A program made the position numbers and the translations under genes. 64,000 nt of DNA, taken from Nereocystis luetkeana (taxonomy: Eukaryota > Sar > Phaeophyceae > Laminariales > Laminariaceae). How positions within the stretch are numbered: the first letter of the stretch is position 1; each line of letters starts with the position of its first letter. The stretch covers positions 372,001 to 436,000 of the forward strand of contig JARUPZ010000018.1 in the NCBI GenBank assembly GCA_031213475.1, given 5' to 3'. The notes beneath the pieces were generated by a model. The model saw only the letters and a list, made by a program, of their open reading frames with translations. It made no database searches and was not told the DNA's origin. Of this stretch, positions 13,001-25,000 are shown piece after piece.

Positions 13001-16000
13001 CATTCACACCAAAATCCTACATACTTCAGTGTATATGTATATATATATGAGGGCGTGTCCAAACAGAATCGCAATCGAAAATCGAAAATCGAAATGATAA
13101 TAAACAAGGCGCTGATTGGTCTTTGTTCAAAACATGTTCCCCTTCGTTTTTTAGGCTCGGAGAAAATGAACGATTTACGACCCAATGCGAAAATCAAAAA
13201 GTTGACGGCTAGAAATCGAAAAGGAAGTCGAAAGCACGAACAGCAACAATTCAGCGCGTCCTACTGGTCGGCGCAGCCCACGTCAAAATATCACATCCGG
13301 ACCGCCGTACACAGCATCCTACCCACAGCTATTAATAGCACGGCAACACAGCCGCACAGACCCCCCCCTAAACAACCAGCAGGCGAACCACAACACCAGC
13401 CCCGACGTTGTGGGGCCTTTGTTTCCCGGCGTTCGAGCCTAAGCGAACATACTATAATAGCTTGAGGAAAATTGAGGATGATACTCTAGAGAACGAGGTC
13501 GGAAGTTCGCTCTCAGGATAATTCCAACTTTGATTTCGGGGCGTAAAACGTTGGACGCGCCACCACCTCCATGGGAGGCCCAACGACCTCCCGTAATCGA
13601 AATGCCGTCGCGTTTGCCTGCTTCTGTGGTGGATCTGTGTTACCGAGCGCCTGATTGCCGGCGTGTGTGCACAGTTGCGAACGGCCCAAGTAGGTTGTGC
13701 TCTCCGTTGCTTTTCGCCTGGATGTCTATTTTCGCTTTTCGATTCTGTTCGGACACGCCGGCTAATTTTTATCGAAATCGAAATGAATTCGATTTACGAT
13801 TGCGCTTTTCGATTCTGTTTGGACACGCCCTGAGTATTATATAAAATATACCAGGTACCATGTACCAGGTGTTGATTATATATAGTATATATATATATAT
13901 ATATATATAACATGCACATTTTTTTAGCGCGGGTGTAATTATTGATACATATCTCTAACTATTTCCAAACTTTAGAAATTATGGAAAAAACGCTCTCCGA
14001 TAAGAATGAACCTAAGTTGTTGCTTTTGTTATTGATGTCCTCTCTCACAACACTCTGCTTGCTGTATGTATTGTTTAGCCATATTCTACTGCTGTAGTGG
14101 TTCCGTGGTATACGAGGCAGGCTCCGTGATTGACTCTCGTGCGGTTGAAGAATATTTACGTACATACGAGCAAAAACGCTTCGAAGGGCATACACGCTGT
14201 ATTCTTTCTTGCGCTGCCAAGAGGTCGCGCGTCGAGCGACACTTTGTTTCGCGTCTGGTCTGCTGCGTTCCAACGCGGGCACCTGATGATGGTCATGATT
14301 ATTTTACAGCGGCGGCAGCATTATTAGTACGACACAATTCTTTTATTTATTTACACAGCAGCACCTTGTCGTCGGCAGTTTTTCGACCCCCTCTGCTGAC
14401 GACAACTAATCGTACTATTAATAATATTATTAATATTAATACTCGTCGTGGTGGCTGCCCCGTCTGTCCACTGGTGGCCGCAGTGACTCTGAAGTGACTC
14501 CGCCGGCCTCACTGCACATGACATACAGCAGCACTGACTCCATCCCATAGTTCCAAGTAAGTGGCGAAACGGGCAGACAAGTTAATTACCCCGTTTCGAC
14601 AGCGAAACTGACTTACTTGACTTATCGTTCCATGACCCAAACAATCCCAAAATCCTACCCACCCCCTCCCCTTTTGATTGTTGACCCTGAACCCTCAGCA
14701 GCAGCAGTATTATTTAATATTAATAGCAAAATTATTTCTGAAATGTACGTACCTGGTGCCTGATACCAGGTATGAGGGATGCTATGGCGTACACGGAGTG
14801 GGAAATCCACCCCGTGACGAAACAGGCGCTCTGAACTGCGTCGTGTTTGCTCTTATATATATATATATTATATGTATATCATATACCAGGTATATATATA
14901 TGTGTATGTATGTATACATATATATTATATATATATATATGTTACATATATATTTATACCGGTACATATATATATATAATATAATATATGTGTATATACA
15001 TATACTCGGAGTATAATATATACATATATATATTGGGCAATACTCGTATACAGCTCGTAGTAAAGGCAGGTCTGGTCAACATGCTCACGCGCCAGTAGTA
15101 AGAGTAGCCGGTTCTGCTGTTCCAACAGGGGCGACGGATTGAATTGACAAACGAAACGTACTATTAATATTAATATTATCAATAATATACGAGAGTATAC
15201 CTGAAAGTATGGGTTCTTTCTTGCCAATCTGCCGGAAGATTGAAAAAAACAAACTTTAGGTGGCACGAGCCCTCTTTTGACCCTTTTAGAACCGCAGTCC
15301 CGTTTTGGGGAAAAAACAGTCAAATTCGAAGTAGTTTGTCCCGTTTGGGGATAGACCAGTCAGATTCTCGGTAATTAGGGGGACAGACCAGTCAAATTCA
15401 GAGTAATTTGTCCTCAAACGGGACCGCAGTCCTAATAGTTCTTGTGTTCTTATCTCAGGCGCGGGGTATCCACCGAAAGATAGCAGCACCCACAGCAACC
15501 CCAAAGCCTGCCGCCGTTAATCCGCCGTGTACGGCAGAGAGTTCATCATAAGTGCCAGAATAAGAGTAGGCCGCTCTACAGCAGTGAGGGAGGGAGGGTT
15601 TTTGTGACGACTCCGTACGGGATTTGCTCACAATAATGGAGAGATTATTCTCGGATTCGGCTCACGGCGGCCACCACCCCGACCCGGAAATCTAACCCCT
15701 TTTAGAACCGCAGTCCCGCTTTTGGGACAAAGTACTTGAAATTTGGCTGGGCAGTCCCGAAAACGGGGCTGCGGTCCTGAAAGGGTAGGGGGCCCACTTG
15801 GTTGGTGTGCTAGCTTGTCCTTGTGCTTGGAAAGACTCTGCTCTGTTCGCTGTTCTGGCACATCTAAGGAGCTTTGCCATACTGGATCTACGGCGGCACC
15901 CCCAGAGGCAACCGCAATGTCCAGTCGCGTATATATGAGAACGCGTTCGGTCCCGCCTCATGGTTCGAATTAGTGGTCCTTCCTTCGCCTCCACCGCAAA

Positions 16001-19000
16001 ACGAAATGTTAGTAATATTAAATGTTAACAAGGTTCGCGAACCGCGGTAAAAAAAAGCTCACGTTGCGCCATATATATGCTAATGATCTGCAGCATTAAT
16101 AGCGGCATTTTTTACCGCCTAGACCCGCCAAAGATAATAAAAAAAACATGCTGCAAGCTGCCAGGAAGGATTCGCGTTTTTTGACTGACGACCCCCACAG
16201 TTTTCCTTGCAACTGCTCTTATGAAACAAGCACAGCAACAGCTGTCGACTGCTATGTTGCAGGACGAGCGACCCTTCCTCCCAGCGGTAGATACCCCAGC
16301 TCCGCTTACGCCAACTTCTCGACTCGCGACCCCTCCCACCACTTGCGTAAAAGCTGAAGCCCAGCCGCCCCCTGGATCGCTTCCACAAGTGTCATACGCC
16401 GCGCCAGAATGTATTTTTTTTAAAGTATCCCACCCTCTCAGCTGTGTATGTCGTGGAAGATAAAATATGCTCTCAGTCTCCCCATCAATTTCCCAATATA
16501 TCATCATCTCCAAGTGCAGCCCTCTACTCCCGCCCCGTACGTACGCCGTCAGAAATACTATCCCGGTACCTGGTGTATACTAAGCTCTGCCGGTGGCGGC
16601 GCATCTACCCGCCTGGCGTGCAAATTCGGTCTGTTATTTATTTGTTACCGCCCTCCGGACCCATCAAAGAAACGTGGGCCCCTCACCGGCCGAACCAAGG
16701 CCCTATTTTAACGGGACATCGCGGTGTGATTGATCTCTTAACTCCCCCCCCCCCCCGCGCGCTTATACTTTTGGTAATAAGAGATCTTCACCCGGTTATA
16801 ATACATAACGAGCAGCACTTTTGCCACCCGAAAAAAGCAAGGTCTTTTTCGTGTTTCAGGCATGTTTCTCGCCTGTCTACTGTAGATGTCTACGTACCTA
16901 CTGTACGGGTAGTCACCGTCGATACATACCCCCCCCCCCTGGCGCTCACTACGTGAGCTAGACAACCAGGGTACCGTTTTTTTTTTGTTTTTTTTTGGCG
17001 GTCGCAGTTGTCGAGTTAGATCATTTGTGCAAGGTAAAGAACCTTTCCTCCGCACAATTGGGAATGGTCGTATCACGTAGTGTTCAAGGTGAGGCACCCA
17101 AGAGGCAGTTACATAGTACTCCCATTGCTGTCTCTGGAAATGCCTACACCGGAAATTAAATTAACTCATTGAAGCTGTCGTCCATATGCAAGTCCTCCTT
17201 AAAAGCGGTTCTTAGTAGGATGCAGCTCACCCTTCATGCGACTCGCCAGACACCCCACGGCGCTTCGCGCTTGGTGCAAGCAATGTCTCTGCCTGGTCGG
17301 TGAAAACCCGACATGCTCCGTCCCGGCATTGCAGGGATGCGAGGGTCTATGGTCATACGACTACGGCCATGCATGAGATCGAGTACATCTCTCCTGTCGA
17401 GTACACCCCCCCTGGTCATATGACTACGGCCATGCATGAGATCGAGTACATCTCTCCTATCGAGTACCCCCCCCCCCCCCCCCGTCCATTTTGTTTCTTA
17501 ACGGTGTCCGGATCCTGAGTGTGGTGGGATCGGTTTTGCTACACCCTACTTTAAACCCGATTCTTCCACGTGACGCGAGGCAATGAGACCTCCAGTGAAG
17601 CAATTGTGTACCACGTACTTGGACTCATTGCGATGTAGGGGTGAACTGAGGTAAATACCAGGTATTTTGTATCGGGTTACGACATGAGTGTAGTGGGGAG
17701 CGAGCCGAGTGCTCATCTCGCTCCCTACGTTCCACTGTGGCGTTACCATTTACCAGGTAGCAAATAGGGTGACCCTGAGAGTCTCGGGCTTACGGTTGCA
17801 CATATATACCCCCCCCACCCCGCCATATTGGTCCCGTTTTTCTGCAGGCGCAACTCCGGCACCCGTTCGGGAGTGGACCGCCCCCCCCACGGTTGAACAA
17901 ACCCCGGCTCCCGTTGCCCCCTGGACCGCTTCCCCCGGCGCGACCCCCGCCCCCGTACGAGAATGGACCCCCCCCCCAACCGTGAAACAGACCTGGGCCC
18001 CCGCCGCCCCGTGGACGGAGTCTCCAGGTGCCACCCCCGCCCCCGCCCGTGTTTGGACCCCCCCCCCCACGGTCGAGCAATCCTTGGCCCCCGTTGCCCC
18101 CTGGACCGCTTCCCCCGGCGCGACCGCTGCCCCCGTTCGAGAATGGACCCCCCCCCCGACCGTGAAACAAACGTGGGCCCCAGCCGCCCCCTGGACCGCA
18201 TCCCCCGGTGCCACCCCCCCCCCCACCGTTGAGCAAACTTGGGCCCCCATAGCGCCGTGGACTGCTTCTCCAGGTATGGTGCTCGTTTTCTTGTGCCCCA
18301 TAAATTCACCTAGCGGGGTATTCCGGCTGTTTTTTTCCTTCCCCCCCCCCCCCCATTTTCCCCTTCCTCTCCGTGAGAACCCCCCCGCCCCCCCCCGCCA
18401 ATTTGTCTTTTTCTTCCGCCCGCTAAGGAAAAATACATGCGTGAATGTACGAAAGCGTGGTCGAACCTGTCCTTTCCGCTCCCGTCCGGCGGGCGGGCGT
18501 GTTGGGATAGATTCCACTATACGCTTTGGGCAAACCTCCTTCTCACCCCCCCCCCCCCCGACTGCCCACGCCACATCTCTCCAGGTGCCACGATCGCTCC
18601 AGCTCGAGAATGGACCCCCCCCCCTACTGTTAAACAAACCTGGGCCCCCGCTGCCCCCTGGACCGCTTCCCCAGGTGCCTCCCCCGCCCCCGCCCTTGTT
18701 TGGACGCCCCCCCCCCACCGCTATTGACCAAACTTTGACCCCAGCTACCGCCTCGCCCGATGCCACAATCATCCCGGTTGAAGGACGGACCCCCGCCCCC
18801 CCTACTGTTAACAAATGTGCCCCCCCGCTGCCCCCTGGACCGCATCCCCCGGTGCCACAATACAGCCCCTACACGAGAATGCCGCCCCCGCCCCCTACTG
18901 TCGAGAACACTTTATCCCCCGTTGCCCCCTGGACCGCATCCTCCGGTGCCACAATTTCCCCCACACAAGAATGGACCCCCCCCCTCTACTGTGAAATTTA

Positions 19001-22000
19001 CCTGGGGCCCCGCTGCCCCCTGGGCCGAGCCCCCCCGTGCCACATTTGCCCCAGCCCAAGAATGGACCCCCCCCCCACCGTTAAACAGACCTGAACACCT
19101 ACTGCCGCCCCCTGGACAGCTTCCCCCCCGGTGCCATAATAGCCCCTGCACGAAAATGGACCCCCCCCCCCCCCTACTGTTAAACAAACCTGGGCCCCCG
19201 CTGCCCCCTGGATCGCATCCCCAGGTGCCATAATTACCCCTTAACGAGAATGACCCCCCCCCCCCCTGTTAAACAAACATGGGTCCTCGCTGCCCCCTGG
19301 GCCGCCTCCCCAGGTGCCACAATTGCCCCAGCACGAGAATGGACCCCCCCCCCCACTGTCAAACAAACCTGGGCCCCCGCTGCTCCCTGGACCGCCTCCC
19401 CAGGTGCCACAATTGCCCCAGTACGAGAATGGACCCCCCCCCCCACCGTTAAGCAGACCTGGGCCCCCGCTGCTCCTTGGACCGCCTCCCCAGGCGCCAC
19501 AATTGCCCCCGCACGAGAATGGACCCCCCCCCCCACCGTTAAGCAGACCTGGGCCCCCGCTGCTCCTTGGACCGCCTCCCCAGGCACCACAATTGCCCCC
19601 GCACGAGAATGGACCCCCCCCCCCACCGTTAAGCAGACCTGGGCCCCCGCTGCTCCCTGGACCGCTGCCCCAGGTGCCCTAACCCCGGCTGATGAATGGA
19701 CCCCCCCCCCCACTGTTAAACAAACCTGGGCCCCCGCTGCCCCCTGGACTGCATCCCCCGGTGCCACATTTTCCCCTGTCGCCCCCTGGACCGCATCTCC
19801 CGGTGCCACAATTGCCCCAGTACGAGAATGGACCCCCCCCCCCACCGTTAAACAAACCTGGGCCCCCGCTGCTCCCTGGACGGCGTCCCCAGGTGCCACT
19901 ATTGCCCCCGCACGAGAATGGACCCCCCCCCCCACCGTTAAACAGACCTGGGCCCCCGCTGCTCCTTGGACCGCGTCCCCAGGTGCCACAACTGCCCCTG
20001 CACGAGAATGGACCCCCCCCCCCACTGTTGAACAAACGTGGGCCCCTGCTGCTCCATGGACTGCATCCCCCGGTGCCACATTTGCCCCCGCTGCTGAATG
20101 GACCCCCCCCCCCACTGTTAAACAGACCTGGGCCCCCGCTGCTCCCTGGACCGCATCCCCCGGTGCCACATTTGCCCCCGCTGCTGAGTGGACCGCCTCC
20201 CCCGGTGCCACGGTTGCCCCAGCACGAGAATGGACCCCCCCCCCTACTGTTAAACAAACCTGGGCCCCCGCTGCCCCCTGGACCGCCTCCCCAGGTGCCA
20301 CTATTGCCCCAGCTCGAGAATGGACCCCCCCCCCCACCGTTAAGCAGACCTGGGCTCCCGCGGCTCCCTGGACCGCCTCCCCAGGTGCCACATTTGCCCC
20401 AGCCCGAGAATGGACCCCCCCCCCCACCGTGAAACAAACGTGGGCCCCCGCTGCTCCTTGGACTGCATCCCCCGGAGCCACATTTGCGCCAGCACGAGAA
20501 TGGACCCCCCCCCCCACCGTTAAACAAACCTGGGCCCCCGCTGCTCCCTGGACCGCATCCCCAGGTGCCACATTTGCCCCCGCTGCTGTGTGGACCGCCT
20601 CTCCCGGTGCCACGGTTGCACCAGCCCGAGAATGGACCCCCCCCCCCACTGTTAAACAAACGTGGGCCCCCGCTGCCCCCTGGACCGCCTCCCCCGGTGC
20701 CACCTTCGCCCCCGTACCAGAATGGACCCCCCCCCCCACTATCGAGAAAACCTGGGCCCCTATCGCACCCTGGACCGAATCCCCGGGGGCTACCCCTGCC
20801 CCTATCCGTGTCTGGACCCCCCCCCCTACCGTCAAGAGAACTGCGGCCCCTGTAGCCCCGTGGACTGGATCCCCAGGTGTCGGTTTCATATTTTTTCGTG
20901 GAAAAACAACCTTTTTCCCTTGTCTTAGGATTTTTCGGTTTTTTTGGTGGTGTGTTGCAATCATTTTTTCGATTTTCGTCTTGTGTGTAGGGTCCATCTA
21001 GACGACCCTTGTTTGCTTTGTTTGTTTGTTTTGTTTGGTGTTGTACAGTATTTTTTTTTTTTTCGCGTAGGAAGTTCACATAGCGTCAAGGCTTTCGCCG
21101 CGATCGCCGGCCCGTTGCGTGGCACGAGGGAGAGCAGGCGAGCGGGCCTACAGCAGTATCTCTTAGTGCCGGCTACCTTCGTGGGGTCGCGCACGCACAT
21201 ACGTCTCTGGCACGATACCTTGACGATCGTTTCCCACTTGCAGTCGTGTCGCTAAATACATCAGTAGCAAGCAACAGCAACAAAAGTCGAACGGCGCGTG
21301 TCTCAGCGGCAGTGGCACAATCAGTTCACGGCTAGCGGGTGGGTGACCAGGCGGGGGTGGTGGGCGCCGTCTCGCTGCCAAACCGCGCTGTTGCTTGCTC
21401 GCCGACGAAGGCTCAAAGGCCGAATCCTTCCGGCCTCTCTCTCTCTTTCTCTCTCTCTCTCTACCTATCTCTACATCGTTCTCTCTTTCCTGCTGCCCTC
21501 CTTCATTGCGGCGCTTCGGACGAACGAACCGATGGGAAAACCAGCGCCCGCGGCTTACCGAACCCACGAAGCATCTCGAACCTCCAAGAGCGAGCGAACC
21601 TCTCCCGCCACGAACCGATCGATGTGCCTGAGGAGGTACCCCCCCCCTCACCGCTCTCGAGAACAAACCGAAGACGGATCGACGCGCGGACGAACGCACG
21701 GACGGACGGACGGACGCACGGACAAACGAACGAACGCGCGAGCGGAGCAAACAGATCAATGTGACGGGCAACCAACCAACTGACCTATCAACAAATCAAT
21801 CAATCAATCAGTCAATCAATCAACGGACCCGAACCAAACTAATCAACCCACAGTACTTACACTAAACAACAAACCAACCTACCCACCTACTTGCCAACCG
21901 AGACTGACCTACCAACACTACCTAACCAATCAAGCGGACAAACGACCAAACGCCTCTTCTTCACTCTCTTTGCACCCTCAACCTAACCTTACCGACAACC

Positions 22001-25000
22001 CCCCCCCCCCCCCCCCCCCTCTAACCCTCCCCTTTCCCCTCCAGGCGCAACCGCCGCCCCCGTAAGAGAATGGACACCACCTCCTACGGTAAAGCAAACC
22101 TGGGCACCCGTGGCCCCCTGGACAGCGTCTCCGGGGGCCACATGGGCCCCCGTCGTCCCCTGGACACCGCCTCCCACGGTGAAGCAAACCTGGGCCCCCG
22201 TGGCCCCCTGGACTGCTTCCCCCGGGGCCACCTGGGCCCCTGTCGTGCCGTGGACACCCCCCCCTAGCATTGCCGTCAGGGAGATCCCATGGACCCCCCC
22301 ACCGACGGTGGCCTTGCTGGATCTGGTGGCGACGATGGAGGCTGCGAACGAGGAGGAGGACGGGCCGTTCGAGGGGAGGTTTGACACGGTGCTGGCCGCG
22401 CTGGCCGCGACGGAACTGACCTCGCTGCTGGCGGGGAAGGCTCTCTTCACGGTGAGAGGGGGGGCAGGGGGGGAGGGGGGGTAATCATATCATGCATGGT
22501 TGTAGTCGTATGTGTGACCGTAGACCCTCGTATCCCTGTGTACAATACCTGGACGGAGCGCGTCGTGGTTTCACCGACCGGGCAGACGTTACTTGCACCA
22601 AGCGCGAAGCGAGGGGGCGGAGGCGGGGGGGGGGGGGGGGGGGGAGGGGGGGGGAGGAAGGGGGGTGTGTGTGGAGGAGAGAGAGATGGGAACTGCTAGC
22701 TGAGCTCTGGGGCTAGAGATACTAAAACAAATTAACAAGTGTTTGCCATCCGATACTGTGCAGCATGGTGATCTTCAACGACGATTACTCAAGACTAAAC
22801 ATGAGCAGAAACAAGAAAAAAAACAAGATACTTTTTGTCATTTCGTCTCCTAATCAACATGTCAGGTATTAAGTACCACTCTGACCGATAGTACAATCCC
22901 CATTTGTCTCTAATATTAATAGTAAACGGATCTTATATTTCCGGACAGAGTGGTGTTTACTGCCCCTATATATACATGGTGATGTATACTACTCACCATA
23001 ACGATACGATTTTTGTATGAACAGAACCGTGATTTTGCCTCCGCATGTGATATCATGGTGTTATACTTGCCACATATTGATGTTGACTGTATGAGGAGGC
23101 ACCGACGAAGCACAGGGAGGGCAACAGGGAAGGACAGGTAGGGCACGATACTTCCACACGATGTATAGTCCCTCCACCCCCCCTTCCCTTCCCCATCCCC
23201 CCCCCAATTCCCTCGCCATACTCACAACCAACCGCTCCCACCCGCCCGGTCCATCTTCCTCTTTCGCCTCCGCACTCGGCAGATTTTCCTGCCGACCGAC
23301 GAGGCGTTCGAAACGGCGGGCATCACCACGGACTCGGTAGCGTCGCTGCCCCGGCCAGTGCTGACGAACCTCCTCCTCTACCACCTCCTGGAGGGGGCTG
23401 CCGACAGCAAGGTGGTCTCGACTGCTACCGATTTCTACACCGTGCTGAAGGTGAGAGAGGGGAGGGAGGGATAGGGGCGGGGGGTAGGGAGGGTACAGGG
23501 GGGGAGGAGGGCGTGGCAGGGAAGGAGGGATAGACAGGGGGGAAATGACGGGTAAAAGCAACGAAGAATAGAAGGAGGAAATGACAAGAGGTTGACATTT
23601 TTCGTGAAATTTTTCGGTGCGAAGGGCAAGGAAGGGGGGCGCGAGTGGGACGGAGACGAGAGACTGATCGCTGACTGACTGGACAGGCCTCGCCCTTCCG
23701 CCGGCGTAAAAGCCCATTGCTGCCGCACGTAGTGTGAGTCGCGCGGGTGGCCTAAAACAACGCGCGTTGCCCACCGCACCACCACTCCAAAAATACTTTT
23801 GTGACGAAAGAAAACTACCAATTAACTGACGCCGCCGCGGACGACGACGACGACGACGACACGCACACGGTCGAAACGAAACCGGGCACAGGTTAACCTG
23901 GAAGTGGAGGACGGGAGCCTGATCGACGGCGAGGGGAACGTGAGGTCTCTCGAGGGGGACCAGCTGCTGGCGAACAACGGCTACGCACACGCCGTAGACG
24001 GGGTCCTCTTCCCGGCCGACCTGGTCACTCTGGCCACGAACGTCAACGCCAAGGGCGCGTCTTTCGAGGGGGTGTTCGACATTTTCTTGTCGGCGTTGGA
24101 GAGGGCGGGGCTGGAATCCGCTCTCAGCGGCATCAAAGGGCCGTACACGGTAAGCTATATGACATGAGCTACTATTAATGGCAAGCGAGAAAGAAAGCAT
24201 GTGTATGCACGCCCCAGCAGTTTTTGTTTTTTTTTCGTTTTTCTCGGAATCGCTCTTGGTTACGTTAAGGTTTTCTCGACTCCGAACGGCAAGGGTGCTG
24301 ACTGAGGGCGAACAATCATATTTTTGGAAGGCGCTCTCTCTCTCCCTCTCTCTCGACGACAATATTCCAATATTTCCGAAGACGACCTTGCTCGGTGTTG
24401 TTGGCATCCTTCAACCATCGTAAAGAGAAAACGGGCGCCGGAGAACGATCGCACGCACCCCCTACTCCTGTGTGCGAGCTTTCGGCGCTCTTTACTGTGG
24501 CCCCCTCTTTTTTTTTACCCAGGTTTTGGGGTTTGAGCTGTTGATTCTGCCCTAGTAGTTGTATTGTATCCATTATTGCTATTACGGGGGGCCATAGTTA
24601 ACAGGACCAAATATTGCTAGTAAAAATGGTTAAACATATAATTTTTTATGTATACCATAGGTCCTGTTAACTATGGTCCCCCGTAATATTATGCTGGCGC
24701 AGCATTCATTCAGCATGGTTGGGGTGTTTAAAAAAAAAGGAGTATAACGCGCATAGTTGGGCTTCTTTGCTCTCTCTCTCTATCCCTGTCGCTTCTGTCC
24801 CGCCTCTCTGTCTGTTTCTTTCTCTCACCCATGTCGCTTCTGTCCTGCCGGTTCACATTTTTTTTTTCAGGTATTCGCGCCGGCTGACTTCGCGTTCGAG
24901 TCGATCGGTATCACGAACGAGACGGTGCTGACCTTCGACCCTGCCATACTTACCACGGTGAGTTTAGAGATACCACTCTGTCCATCATTATAAATACCAC

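Larger units (their letters stand above)
11247..17847 (+). other. 6.6-kb intron 2 of the FAS1 gene, loaded with mobile elements
   Basis: Donor GTGAGA after a phase-1 Ser-Pro-Gly codon and acceptor TTTTCTGCAG before the next repeat unit. It hosts a 780-bp inverted-repeat transposon, three palindromic MITEs, a MITE fragment, a (TA)-rich block and a dispersed intron repeat. A Thr/Pro-rich open stretch at 16221-16463 could be a lost or alternative exon (it reads DTPAPLTPTS), but I see no matching pair of splice sites in phase. Confidence 0.6.

Noticed and set aside
19234-20997. 587-residue open frame on the minus strand over the repeat array (and a 466-residue one at 19679-21079)
   Set aside because: The 90-bp unit lacks stops in several frames, so long antisense frames arise automatically; there are no other signs of coding.
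23061-24407. 448-residue minus-strand open frame
   Set aside because: It is antisense to FAS1 exons 6 and 7, whose splice sites and domain motifs are secure on the plus strand.
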